Source: Pedobacter sp. KBW06 (GTDB lineage Bacteria; Bacteroidota; Bacteroidia; Sphingobacteriales; Sphingobacteriaceae). From it: a stretch of 64,000 nt of DNA. This document shows, piece after piece, positions 43,798-53,142 of the stretch. The position numbers and the translations under genes were made by a program. Below the pieces are notes generated by a model, which saw only the letters and a list, made by a program, of their open reading frames with translations, had not been told where the DNA came from and did no database searches. Numbering within the stretch: position 1 is the first letter of the stretch; every line of letters begins with the position of its first letter. The stretch lies in assembly GCF_003852525.1 (NCBI RefSeq), contig NZ_QAJL01000003.1, forward strand, positions 316,534-380,533, in the 5' to 3' direction.

Positions 43798-43985
43798 ATT
43801 GGCAGGTCTTCTGACTTACTCCCGGATATCCTACCTTCCCAATCCATCACCGGAAATTCCAGATCAGACAAGTGGCTTCGATTTGAATACCGTTATGGAG
43901 CTTACAGCTGCGGGACAGTTACGGAATCACGCCGTATTCCCTTTTAATCCCGGTGCTACCACCAGGAACCAAAAAGCGAGGCAAA
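43798..43985 (-). promoter_or_regulatory. Cobalamin riboswitch
   Basis: On the minus strand, upstream of btuB, the sequence holds the conserved cobalamin-riboswitch core: a GGAATaC...GTGATTCCGTAACTGTCCCGCAGCTGTAA-type block (complement of ~43909-43943) and the 3' B12-box AGTCAGAAGACCTGCC (complement of 43802-43817). The switch ends about 110 nt before the btuB start. B12 binding should repress the operon, through translation or termination. The 5' boundary is approximate. Confidence 0.95.
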
Positions 43986-44102
43986 GGTACTCAAATATCC
44001 AGCTAACAACAAACTTTTACAATTGATATACTATTTAGCATTTCCTTGCTATCTTAGGACTACCATTCTTTTAACAATAAGACAATTAACGATACGACAA
44101 CG

Positions 44103-45356
44103 ATGAAGACGAAAATCCCTACCCTACTCATCCTGATGTTCAGCCTCAATACCATGGCCCAACAAACAGACACTGTCCTCATTGAACAATTGATGCGCAA
44201 CAATCCAGAACTCTTCTCCAAGATCCTCAACCACCCCCAGAAAAATCAAGTACAACTGTTATATACACAGGTAAACAGAAACAATAAGAACATCCCCAGC
44301 TTCAAAACCTATAGCTACAACCTCGACAACCACAGGTACTTCTACCCTGCCAGTACCGTAAAACTCGCCGCAGTGATCTTTGCCCTGGAGAAAATTAATG
44401 AACTGAAGCTAAAAGTAAAAGACCTGAGTTCCAAAAACACCATGCTTACAGATTCGGCCTATGCCGGACAAACAAAAGTAGCCAAAGACAGTACTTCCGC
44501 AGATGGCCTTCCTTCTGTAGAACATTATATTAAAAAGATCCTGTTGACCAGCGATAATGATGCGTTTAACCGCCTTTTTGAATTTATTGGCCGCGCAGAA
44601 ATCAATGCAAAACTAAAAAAGTATGGCTTCAATGACAGCAGGATCCTAAACAGACTGGCCATCGGCGATTCAGGAGAACCTGCAAAGCACACCAACCCGA
44701 TCAGGTTCTACCATAAAAACGCACTGATTTACACCCAGCAAGAACAATACGATCCTAAAGAATATCCCCTTCAGCTCACAAATACCATCATGGGGAAAGG
44801 TTATCTCGACAGCGCCGATAAACTGGTCAATAAACCTTTCAGTCTGGAAAACAAAAATGCCTTTAGCATCTCTGATCAGCAGGCCATGATGAGGAAACTG
44901 ATCAGTCCCGAAGCATTCCCGGAAAATGAAAGGTTTAACCTAAGCCCTGAAGATTATAAACTCATCTACACCCAAATGAGTAAATTACCTACAGAAAGTA
45001 TTTATCCTTCTTACAATCCTGTTGAATTCTGGCCATCCTATGCAAAAATGTTGTATTATGGCCGGGAAAAGGATGCGGTCATCGAACCCAACATCCGGAT
45101 CTTTAACAAATATGGAGATTCTTATGGCTTCATCATTGACAATGCCTATATCGTAGACCTGAAAAACAAAGTAGAGTTCTTCCTCACTGCAGTGATCCAT
45201 TCTAATGATGATGGCATTTATAATGACAATAAATATGAGTACGAAACTGTATGCTATCCTTTCATGGGAAATATAGGACGCATCATCTATCAATATGAAC
45301 TGGAAAGGAAACGTGAGCGAAGTCCGGATTTGAGCAAATTCAAACTTGTTTACTAG
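44103..45356 (+). CDS. Exported class A beta-lactamase-like serine hydrolase
   Basis: 417 aa. Signal peptide (…SLNTMAQ). The serine motif PASTVKL (~80-86) contains SxxK, and an SDN-like SDNDAF (~150) and GDSGEPAKH follow. A KxG-like NKYGDSYGF (~340) may be the third motif. It is longer than class A beta-lactamases (~290 aa), with insertions, as in other exported serine hydrolases of Bacteroidota. It may act on peptidoglycan or beta-lactams; the sequence alone does not decide. It ends just before a foldback element and converges on ppk2. Confidence 0.82.
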   Translation: MKTKIPTLLILMFSLNTMAQQTDTVLIEQLMRNNPELFSKILNHPQKNQVQLLYTQVNRNNKNIPSFKTYSYNLDNHRYFYPASTVKLAAVIFALEKINELKLKVKDLSSKNTMLTDSAYAGQTKVAKDSTSADGLPSVEHYIKKILLTSDNDAFNRLFEFIGRAEINAKLKKYGFNDSRILNRLAIGDSGEPAKHTNPIRFYHKNALIYTQQEQYDPKEYPLQLTNTIMGKGYLDSADKLVNKPFSLENKNAFSISDQQAMMRKLISPEAFPENERFNLSPEDYKLIYTQMSKLPTESIYPSYNPVEFWPSYAKMLYYGREKDAVIEPNIRIFNKYGDSYGFIIDNAYIVDLKNKVEFFLTAVIHSNDDGIYNDNKYEYETVCYPFMGNIGRIIYQYELERKRERSPDLSKFKLVY

Positions 45357-45369
45357 TTCGTCTGTTAAG

Positions 45370-45687
45370 GGAAAAAGAAGCATTTTATTCAAAGGCTGAA
45401 ATCTTCGCCCTGAAGGGGACAAATCTTTCTATGCCTTTTCATAATACGCATCTTTTTCCTGAAAACCCACAAGCTACCTGCCAAATGTTTAAAAAACTAT
45501 GGCGATTAGCTAAACCAGGTATATTGTAACGCTTTTAACTGCCTGCTGCCAATAGCTTGTTGTATTTCCAATTGGCGGGTAAGCGTCATGCTATTCAGGA
45601 AAAAGATGCGGTCTGTGAGAGGGCATAGAAAGATTTGCCCCCTTCAGGGCGAAGATTTCAGCCATCGAACAGATTGCTTCTTTTTCC
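45370..45687. repeat. Foldback (long inverted-repeat) element
   Basis: Left arm 45370-45463 and right arm 45594-45687 are inverted copies of ~94 bp with about 12 mismatches by eye, including a perfect 25-nt block around TCTTCGCCCTGAAGGGG. A spacer of ~130 bp partly continues the symmetry. It fills the space between two convergent genes and could be a MITE-like mobile element, a structured RNA or a bidirectional terminator. No transposase or target duplication is evident. This is the only content of the 343-bp gap. Confidence 0.8.
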
Positions 45688-45699
45688 GTTTTTCTGTTT

Positions 45700-46578
45700 T
45701 TACGTTTTTAAAAGTTCTTCTTTGATTTCCTCCAGTTTTTTCATCTCTGCTTCCTCAAGAACCGGGAACTTAAGCTCCAACCGGTTAAAGTGTTCTTCCA
45801 GAATCTGGCTGATCGCCAATCTTGCGTGCCATTTTTTATCGGCAGGGATAATATACCATGGTGCCTGTTCCGTAGAAGTTTCTTCTATTGCCGTTTCATA
45901 GGCTTCCATATATTCCTTCCATCTACCCCGCTCTGTGATATCTGCGGATGAAAACTTCCAGTTTTTTGCAGGGTCATTGATGCGATCCAGGAAACGGGCC
46001 TTTTGTTCATCTTTGGAAACGTTTAAGAAAATTTTGATGATGGCAGTTCCATTGTCAGAGATGTGTTTCTCAAAGTTACGGATGCTTTCATATCTGCGTT
46101 TCCAGAATTTGTCGTCTATATTCCTGACGTCCTGATAGCCTGGAATATTTTCCTTCAGCACATACTCCGGATGAACTTTACAAACAAGTACATTTTCGTA
46201 GTGTGACCTGTTATGAATACCGATCCGGCCTCTTTCCGGTAATGCTTTATAATGACGCCATAAAAAATCATGCTCGTATTCTTCGGAAGTCGGGGTTTTG
46301 AAACTGTATACCTGGCATCCTTGTGGATTCAATCCAGACATTACATGCGAGATTGCGCTGTCTTTTCCTGCAGCATCCATTGCCTGAAAAAGAATAAGAA
46401 CAGAATATGCATTTGCAGCGTAGAGCGTTTCCTGTAGTTTACTTAGCCTTTCCTTAATTTCTTCCAGCTCCTGCTTCCCATCTTCTTTTTCCTGATCGCC
46501 ATCGTAACTGGTTTGGTAGTCTTTTAATACAACTTTCTTGCCCGGAACAGCCAGGTATTTTTCGATTTCTTTTTTCAT
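45700..46578 (-). CDS. ppk2: Polyphosphate kinase 2 family protein
   Basis: 292 aa. PPK2 hallmarks: Walker A-like FQAMDAAGKDS (~64-74), a GCQVYSFKTPTSEEYEHDFLWR segment (~90-110), GRIGIHNRSHYENVLV (~118-133) with the Walker B-type lid, and a C-terminal WYIIPADKKWHARL (~240-253). PPK2 enzymes move phosphate between polyphosphate and nucleotides; length and motifs fit the class that phosphorylates AMP/ADP. It is monocistronic and converges on the serine hydrolase with the foldback between them. Confidence 0.93.
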   Translation of the reverse strand: MKKEIEKYLAVPGKKVVLKDYQTSYDGDQEKEDGKQELEEIKERLSKLQETLYAANAYSVLILFQAMDAAGKDSAISHVMSGLNPQGCQVYSFKTPTSEEYEHDFLWRHYKALPERGRIGIHNRSHYENVLVCKVHPEYVLKENIPGYQDVRNIDDKFWKRRYESIRNFEKHISDNGTAIIKIFLNVSKDEQKARFLDRINDPAKNWKFSSADITERGRWKEYMEAYETAIEETSTEQAPWYIIPADKKWHARLAISQILEEHFNRLELKFPVLEEAEMKKLEEIKEELLKT

Positions 46579-46610
46579 TGTTTAAAGTTTATTGGTGCCG
46601 GAATGATATT

Positions 46611-46706
46611 GGAACACATTATAGCATATACCATTCCAATAATCCGTTAAGGATTATTGGAATGGTATATGCTATAATGTGTTCCAATAATCCGTTAAGG
46701 ATTATT
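46611..46706. repeat. 35-bp perfect palindrome with repeated core
   Basis: Arms 46611-46645 and 46651-46685 are exact reverse complements (35 bp) around GTTAA. The core AATAATCCGTTAAGGATTATT (46638-46658) is repeated just outside at 46686-46706. It lies 32 bp upstream of the ppk2 start. It can form a long cruciform or RNA hairpin. Whether it is a mobile palindromic unit, a terminator or a regulatory site is unknown. Confidence 0.85.
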
Positions 46707-46766
46707 TAAAGATCAGTAATTATGGGAAATCAATCTACCATGCCAGGCAGAGCGGCATTGCTGCCA

Positions 46767-46958
46767 TTAATAAATATTAGCATTTCCCAACCAGTCTTTA
46801 GGTGCAGATTCCGGATGATAACGATAGATAAGGATGACTACCAATAATAAAGCAGAAACAACAATTACCCCTAGCAGGGCATTTCCAGTTGATCTCTTTG
46901 ATTTTGGCTGCGTAAAATTCAACAGCAGTTCTAAGATTACCCAAAGTAAATTCGCCAT
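46767..46958 (-). CDS. Small membrane protein
   Basis: 63 aa with two hydrophobic helices (NLLWVILELLLNF and LLGVIVVSALLLVVILIY) separated by a short basic loop. No family recognised. It is between the palindromic repeat and the PBP promoter region. The hydrophobic pattern is typical of a real small inner-membrane protein, but a chance ORF cannot be excluded. Confidence 0.5.
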   Translation of the reverse strand: MANLLWVILELLLNFTQPKSKRSTGNALLGVIVVSALLLVVILIYRYHPESAPKDWLGNANIY

Positions 46959-47240
46959 ATCCAGTTATATTATTTGCACTAAAATAGTTAAGCTAAATCA
47001 ATATTCCAATTTTGTTTCCCCATCAAATATTCTTCATCATTAAGGGTTACCACTTAATTTTTAGGCAGTTGTCAAGCTCCTTTACACCCTTTCTTTACGA
47101 GCCTGAACTTCTGCTTTATTCTCCGGGTCCTTTAATTTAAATATAGAATAAAATTTAAGTAAATTAATTACGTTAATTTGTACTGCAAGTTTTAACACAA
47201 TTTAACACTAACTGTTTTACGTTTTTTTGATCTTTATCCC
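46959..47240. other. A/T-rich intergenic region upstream of PBP gene
   Basis: About 280 bp, strongly A/T-rich toward 47140-47210. It must carry the promoters of the divergent small membrane protein and the PBP. No clear repeats or operators were seen. Confidence 0.4.
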
Positions 47241-49709
47241 ATGTTTAAAGAAATTCGCAATAAGTATATCCGTTACCCAAGCATATTCCTGTTTTGCATT
47301 ATCATCTTCTTTTGCGCGTTACAGCTCAATTTCTTATGGTTATTTGGTTACTCCCCATCGTATAAAGACATAAAAGCCCCTACCCTTCGTGTGGGTTCTG
47401 AGCTGTATACTTCTGATGGAAAACTCATCGGCCGCTATTATAAAGAAAACCGGACTCCGGTAAGTTTCAATGAGATTGCACCCAGCGTCATCAAAGCATT
47501 GGTAGCCACCGAAGACGTTCGTTTCTATAGCCATATGGGGATAGATTTCCGTTCTTTGCTTTCCAGCGGACTCTCTACTGCTACCGGCGACAAGCGCGGA
47601 GCGAGTACCATTACACAGCAGCTTGCCAAAAACCTTTACCGTACCAGGTACAACAAATCACAAGGATTCATCAAACATATTCCTGTAGTCCGCACCATTG
47701 TTTCCAAGTTAAAGGAATGGATGACTGCCGTGAAGTTAGAGGCTAATTATCCTAAAGACGACATTATTACCATGTACCTTAATACCGTATCCTTTGGAAA
47801 CAATGCTTATGGTATTAAGACCGCTGCAAGGGTTTATTTTGATAAGCAGGCCAATGAACTGGAAGTTCCGGAATCCGCATTACTTGTGGGCATGCTGAAA
47901 GGTACAAGCCTTTATAACCCGATAAAGAATCCTGCTAAAGCACTGGAACGCAGAAATGTGGCCCTGGCTCAGATGAACAAATACAATTACATCACTGCGG
48001 CAGAACTGAATACTTATAAAAATTTACCTATTAAACTTAAGGAAGGCCGCGTAGATGAAGGAAGTGATGGAGATTCTTACCTTAGAGCAGCTGTTGACAA
48101 GTATCTGGAGAAATGGGCCGATGACAATGACTACGACCTGTACGAAGACGGGTTGAAAATTTATACCACCATCGACTCCAAGCTTCAGAAATATGCAGAA
48201 GAAGCTGTTGCCGAACAAATGAAAACCATCCAGAGAAGATTCTACAGTGTTTGGGGGAAAGAAGATCCATGGGAAGATTCTGAAAAGAAAAAAGTAGACT
48301 ATCCGGACCGTGCCATGCGCAAACTACCGATCTATGCCCTCCTGGAAAAAAAATACAGCAATACTCCGGATTCGGTGACTGCTTATTTTAATAAAAAGAA
48401 AAAGATGAAAATCTTCACCTGGAAAGGTGATCGCGATACCCTCTTCTCTACTATGGATTCTATCCGTTATTATGGAAAAATCATGAATACCGGAATGATG
48501 ACGATGGACCCTTTTAGTGGTAAAATCAAGGTCTGGGTTGGTGGAATCGACCATAAGTTCTTTAAATACGATCACGTTAACCAGAGCAAAAGACAGGCAG
48601 GGTCTACCTTTAAGCCTTTCGCCTACCTTGCTGCATTGCAGGATGGCATGAGCCCATGTGATAAATTCACGGATAAGCCGGTTAAAATCAAATATGAAGA
48701 AAATGGCAAAACGGAATATTGGGAGCCTAAAAATGCAGACTGGAACTATAGCTATCGCGAAATGTCACTTCGCTGGGCAATGGGTAAATCAGTAAACACC
48801 ATTACCGCACAGGTTACAGAAGCCGTTGGTGCAGAAAATGTAGTGAAATGGGCGCATGAATGTGGAATTGAAAGTCCGCTAAAATCAGTGCCATCGGTAA
48901 GTTTAGGTCCAAATGATGTTTCCGTATTTGAGATGGTAAGGGCCTATAGCACCTTCCTGAATGAAGGCGTAAGAACCGAACCGATTCTTGTTGAAAAAAT
49001 CACCGATCAGGACGATAACATCATTGAAGAGTTTAAAGCGAAAACAAAAAAAGTACTTTCTGAAGAAATTGCATGGCTGATGCTTTACATGCTCAGAGGA
49101 GGAATGGAAGAACCGGGAGGAACCTCTCAGGCGCTGTGGGAATGGGACCTTTGGAAAAACAACAACCAGATTGGCGGAAAAACAGGAACCTCATCTGATT
49201 ATGTAGATGCCTGGTATATGGGGGTTACAAAAGACCTGGTTACCGGTGTTTGGGTAGGATGTGATGAACGTACCGCACACTTCAAAAACGGGGAAACCGG
49301 AGAAGGATCAAGAACAGCCTTACCGATCTTCGCTAAGTTTATGGAGAAAGTGTACCATGACCCAAGTACAGGATATACTTACGGAGCATTCCCTAAATCA
49401 AAGGTGAAAATTACCAGAGAGATCAATTGTCCAAGTCCGAGGATTCGGGTAGACACGGCAGTCTCGGATAGCTTGTCAGTAGATTCTACAGCCTTAGCTA
49501 CTCCTGCAGTAGAGGAACCGCAGCAACCGGTGCTGAAGGAAGAAGACATCATCAAAACTGAAGAAAAGAAGGCTCCTGAACCGGCCAAGCAACCTGCAGC
49601 TGAAGTTCCCTTAACCAGAAAGGAAAAAAGAGAACTGAGAAAGAAACAGCGGGAAGAAGAGAAGGAAAAAGAACGCATCAAAAAAGAGCAGGAAAAAAAC
49701 AACCAATAA
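47241..49709 (+). CDS. Class A penicillin-binding protein (PBP1A-like)
   Basis: 822 aa. Cytoplasmic start, one transmembrane helix (~14-36), then a GT51 glycosyltransferase domain: catalytic E91 (ATEDVRFYSH) and GASTITQQLAKN (~119-130). The transpeptidase domain has S455xxK (AGSTFKPF), S517xN (GKSVNT) and K647TG (GGKTGTSS). The C-terminal ~100 residues are a low-complexity Pro/Glu/Lys-rich, very basic tail (to ~822) that probably lies in the periplasm and is unusual in length. It polymerises and cross-links peptidoglycan. Confidence 0.95.
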   Translation: MFKEIRNKYIRYPSIFLFCIIIFFCALQLNFLWLFGYSPSYKDIKAPTLRVGSELYTSDGKLIGRYYKENRTPVSFNEIAPSVIKALVATEDVRFYSHMGIDFRSLLSSGLSTATGDKRGASTITQQLAKNLYRTRYNKSQGFIKHIPVVRTIVSKLKEWMTAVKLEANYPKDDIITMYLNTVSFGNNAYGIKTAARVYFDKQANELEVPESALLVGMLKGTSLYNPIKNPAKALERRNVALAQMNKYNYITAAELNTYKNLPIKLKEGRVDEGSDGDSYLRAAVDKYLEKWADDNDYDLYEDGLKIYTTIDSKLQKYAEEAVAEQMKTIQRRFYSVWGKEDPWEDSEKKKVDYPDRAMRKLPIYALLEKKYSNTPDSVTAYFNKKKKMKIFTWKGDRDTLFSTMDSIRYYGKIMNTGMMTMDPFSGKIKVWVGGIDHKFFKYDHVNQSKRQAGSTFKPFAYLAALQDGMSPCDKFTDKPVKIKYEENGKTEYWEPKNADWNYSYREMSLRWAMGKSVNTITAQVTEAVGAENVVKWAHECGIESPLKSVPSVSLGPNDVSVFEMVRAYSTFLNEGVRTEPILVEKITDQDDNIIEEFKAKTKKVLSEEIAWLMLYMLRGGMEEPGGTSQALWEWDLWKNNNQIGGKTGTSSDYVDAWYMGVTKDLVTGVWVGCDERTAHFKNGETGEGSRTALPIFAKFMEKVYHDPSTGYTYGAFPKSKVKITREINCPSPRIRVDTAVSDSLSVDSTALATPAVEEPQQPVLKEEDIIKTEEKKAPEPAKQPAAEVPLTRKEKRELRKKQREEEKEKERIKKEQEKNNQ

Positions 49710-49727
49710 CAGCAGACATACTGACGA

Positions 49728-49757
49728 TGCCCCGCACCCCAAAAGGTCCGGGGCATT
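49728..49757 (+). terminator. Weak hairpin after PBP gene
   Basis: Arms tgccccg / cggggca with an imperfect interior and only a short T run follow the stop by 19 bp. It may be a terminator for the PBP gene. Confidence 0.5.
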
Positions 49758-49900
49758 TGCTCAAAGCTTCCTGCTCAAATTGTTCCCCCGCTGTAGCGTA
49801 TTGCCTCTCCCGGACGTTCTCCTTGAAATAACTGATGTCAGCCAGTAAACTTAATAAGACAATTTTGCGTAAATTTAAACACAACCAACATAATCACGCT

Positions 49901-52900
49901 ATGAATCTGAGCTCTACTCTCTTTAGACGATTACTCCCTGTATTGATTATTCTCCTCGTATCTGCGACTGCTGTCCGTGCCCAGGTTTTCGGACAAAACA
50001 TTGTAAGGTATAAGAATGAGAAATTCAAAGTCCTGCAAACACCTCATTTTGAGATCTATTATTACCTTAAAAATGAGAAACTAATCAAGAAGTTTGCACA
50101 GGATGCAGAGACCTGGTACAAAATGCATCAGGAAATTTTCAGAGATACCTTTTTAAGGAAGAACCCAATCATTCTGTACAACAACCACCCGGATTTCCAG
50201 ACCACAACGGCGCTGAACGGAGAAATCGGAATTGGTACAGGTGGGGTAACAGAAGCTTTCAAGAATAGGGTAATCATGCCGGTTATGGAACTGAACAACC
50301 AAACCCGACATGTACTCGGACATGAGCTGGTTCATGCCTTCCAATACCACACTTTGCTCGAAAAGGATTCTATCGGGCTGGAAAGCATTAGCCAGACCCC
50401 ATTGTGGATGGTCGAAGGGATGGCAGAATACCTTTCTATCGGAAAAGTAGACGCTTTTACCTCCATGTGGATGAGAGACGCCCTCCTGAACAGAGATATC
50501 CCCTCTTTAAAAGACCTGACCAACTCCAATAAATATTTTCCCTACCGATATGGACAAGCCTTCTGGACCTTTGTAGGTTCCGTTTATGGCGATACCACCA
50601 TCGTTCCCTTATTTAAGGCAACCGCCAAATATGGGTATGAAAATGGATTGAGGTATACTTTTGGATATGACGACCGTACCCTTTCAGGCTTATGGAAAAA
50701 CGCGATTGAAGCCCATTACCGCCCGATGTTAAAGTCAGACAGCTCACAGGTGAAAATTACGGGTACAAAAGTGATAGACAATAAGAATGCAGGAAATATG
50801 AATGTGGCCCCGGCAATCAGCCCGAATGGGCAATACCTTGCTTTCCTGTCTGAGAAAGACCTCTTTGGAATCGACCTCTTCCTTGCAGATGCAAAGACGG
50901 GGAAGATCATCCGAAAGCTCAGCAGTCAGATTTCCAACTCCCATATTGACGACTTTAACTTCCTGGAATCTGCAGGAACCTGGTCGCCGGACAGTAAACA
51001 ATTTGCGTTCAGTATCTTCAGCAAAGGAAGAAACCAGCTGATGATCATTGATGTGGCCACAGGAAAAGTAAACCTCCGTGCGCCAATGGGCGAAGTGACG
51101 CAGTTTGGAAACCTGTCGTGGGCCGCCAATGGCGATGACATTGCCTTTTCAGGTATGGTGGAAGGCCAGAGTGACATCTTCTCTTACAACCTGAAAACAA
51201 AACAGGTGACTCAGATTACCAACGACAATTATTCCGATTATGCGCCGAATTATGCACCAGATGGAAAGAAGATCGTCTTCTCTTCCGACAGGGCTTCGAT
51301 GTCTAAAAATGCGAATACCGCTGTTCATCCGATCAACCTGACGATCTATGACATCGAAACTAAAACCCTGACCGATGTTCCGGTATTTGCCGGTGCCAAC
51401 AATTTAAATGCACAGTTCTCCGGAGATAGTAACAGGATTTTCTTCCTTTCCAACAGAGATGGTTTCAGAAATATGTACGAGTATAACCTTTCTGATAAAA
51501 AGGTAAAACAGCTGACCGACTATTTTACAGGGATCAGCGGAATCACGGAATTCTCTCCGGCGATGTCCGTTTCCAGAAATGACGATATTGTGTACAGTTA
51601 TTACCGTTCACAACGCTATACTTTATACAATTCCCCACTGAGCAACTTCAGGTCAAAGGCCGTAGATGCAAATGAGGTAAATTTTGATGCGGCAGTCCTC
51701 CCTCCTATGGAGAATCTGGGCGTAGACATCGTGAACTCCAATCTTGCAAATTTTGAGCGTTTCGAAAAAACGATCACAGACTCTATGAGACTGGTTCCTT
51801 ACAGACCTAAGTTCAAACTGGATTACCTGGCCAATAGTGGCGGAGTAGGCGTTTCTACCAGTCGCTTTGGAACAGGCGTACAGGGTGGTATTTCCGGACG
51901 TTTCAGTGATATTCTTGGTAAGAATCAAATCATTGCGAACCTTGCCATCAATGGAGAGATCTATGATTTCGGTGGTCTGGTAGGTTACATTAACCAGTCG
52001 AGCAGAATCAACTGGGGTGCAGCCATTTCCCATTCCCCATATGTATCAGGTTTCAGAGATGTAGCGGCCGAACAACTGGATGGGCGCAATGGAAAAGTCA
52101 ACGTATTCAACGACCGCACCAATATCATTCGTACTTTTGAAGAACAGTTACAGGTATTTGGTGCCTATCCATTTAATAAAGTACACCGATTTGAATTGGG
52201 TGGTGCTTTCTCCCGTTATAGCTATCGCGTAGACCGTTTCAGCAATTATTATGAAGACCTTGGTGGCGGCATCAGCGGAGGTTATCTTGGATCAGATAAA
52301 AAACGGATTCCTACAGCACAAGCTTCCAGAGAACTGGGCTTTTCGCTAAATTCATTTACCATTATGCAGGCCAATGCCTCATTTGTAGGCGACAATTCCA
52401 TTATGGGTATTACCTCTCCTCTGGATGGATTCAGGTACCGCGTGGGTGTTGAACAATATTTTGGCGATTATAAATTTTACGCCCTTTCCCTGGATGCCAG
52501 GAAGTATGTCCGACTGAAACCATTTACCATTGCTGCCAGAACATTCAACTATATGAGAATCGGTAAAGATGGAGAAAGACTTTATCCACTATTTATCGGG
52601 TATCCTTATTTCATCCGAGGCTACGAAGCGAATTCATTCTATAAAAGCCGCAACTCTACCAGCGGAGATTTTGACATTAACCAATTGTCAGGAAATAAAG
52701 TGGCCGTTTTCAATTTTGAGGTCCGCCTGCCCTTTACAGGTCCTAAGAAGTTAGCACAAATCCCTTCCAAGTTCCTGTTTACTGACCTTAACTTTTTCTT
52801 CGATGCAGGATTGGCCTGGAATCAGGGCAATAAGATCGTATTCAAAAGTCAGCCGAGCTACACCACACAACCTGGAAAAGATGCTCAGGGAAATCCAAAA

Positions 52901-53089
52901 GTAGATGCTGCAGGTGACCCTATTCTGGAACAGGTAACCAATGAGCGCGTCCCTGCGATCAGCTTTGGTGTATCCTTAAGGGTCAATGTATTTGGTTATT
53001 TTGTATTGGAACCTTACTATGCTTTTCCATTACAACGTAAAGACGTTAAAGCCGGTGTATTTGGGTTAACCTTTGCCCCAGGCTGGTAA
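49901..53089 (+). CDS. Exported metallopeptidase / TolB-propeller / beta-barrel fusion
   Basis: About 1062 aa. I start at the ATG at 49901, which gives a signal peptide (…LLVSATAVRAQ). Residues ~30-270 are a gluzincin-type peptidase with H141ELVH and a downstream VEGMAEY (~170) that supplies the third zinc ligand. Residues ~300-600 are TolB-like beta-propeller blades (APAISPNGQYLAFLSEK, GTWSPDSKQFAFSI, YAPNYAPDGKKIVFSSDR). The last ~400 residues look like a BamA/surface-antigen-type beta-barrel. The protease would thus be displayed at the outer membrane. It follows the PBP gene by 191 bp. Confidence 0.82.
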   Translation: MNLSSTLFRRLLPVLIILLVSATAVRAQVFGQNIVRYKNEKFKVLQTPHFEIYYYLKNEKLIKKFAQDAETWYKMHQEIFRDTFLRKNPIILYNNHPDFQTTTALNGEIGIGTGGVTEAFKNRVIMPVMELNNQTRHVLGHELVHAFQYHTLLEKDSIGLESISQTPLWMVEGMAEYLSIGKVDAFTSMWMRDALLNRDIPSLKDLTNSNKYFPYRYGQAFWTFVGSVYGDTTIVPLFKATAKYGYENGLRYTFGYDDRTLSGLWKNAIEAHYRPMLKSDSSQVKITGTKVIDNKNAGNMNVAPAISPNGQYLAFLSEKDLFGIDLFLADAKTGKIIRKLSSQISNSHIDDFNFLESAGTWSPDSKQFAFSIFSKGRNQLMIIDVATGKVNLRAPMGEVTQFGNLSWAANGDDIAFSGMVEGQSDIFSYNLKTKQVTQITNDNYSDYAPNYAPDGKKIVFSSDRASMSKNANTAVHPINLTIYDIETKTLTDVPVFAGANNLNAQFSGDSNRIFFLSNRDGFRNMYEYNLSDKKVKQLTDYFTGISGITEFSPAMSVSRNDDIVYSYYRSQRYTLYNSPLSNFRSKAVDANEVNFDAAVLPPMENLGVDIVNSNLANFERFEKTITDSMRLVPYRPKFKLDYLANSGGVGVSTSRFGTGVQGGISGRFSDILGKNQIIANLAINGEIYDFGGLVGYINQSSRINWGAAISHSPYVSGFRDVAAEQLDGRNGKVNVFNDRTNIIRTFEEQLQVFGAYPFNKVHRFELGGAFSRYSYRVDRFSNYYEDLGGGISGGYLGSDKKRIPTAQASRELGFSLNSFTIMQANASFVGDNSIMGITSPLDGFRYRVGVEQYFGDYKFYALSLDARKYVRLKPFTIAARTFNYMRIGKDGERLYPLFIGYPYFIRGYEANSFYKSRNSTSGDFDINQLSGNKVAVFNFEVRLPFTGPKKLAQIPSKFLFTDLNFFFDAGLAWNQGNKIVFKSQPSYTTQPGKDAQGNPKVDAAGDPILEQVTNERVPAISFGVSLRVNVFGYFVLEPYYAFPLQRKDVKAGVFGLTFAPGW

Positions 53090-53142
53090 AATCATTTGAA
53101 CGGAACACCCCGGCAAACGGTTGGGGTGTCCCGGTTCAAAAT

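Noticed and set aside
43799..44026. 75-aa plus-strand ORF
   Set aside because: It runs antisense through the cobalamin riboswitch; the conserved RNA explains the sequence and the peptide has no protein features.
45370..45687. CRISPR-like or ORF reading of the repeated segment
   Set aside because: Only two copies in inverted orientation, no regular spacers; the short ORFs through it merely repeat the arm sequence.
46611..46706. CRISPR array
   Set aside because: The 21-nt core is palindromic and appears twice without unique spacers of regular length.
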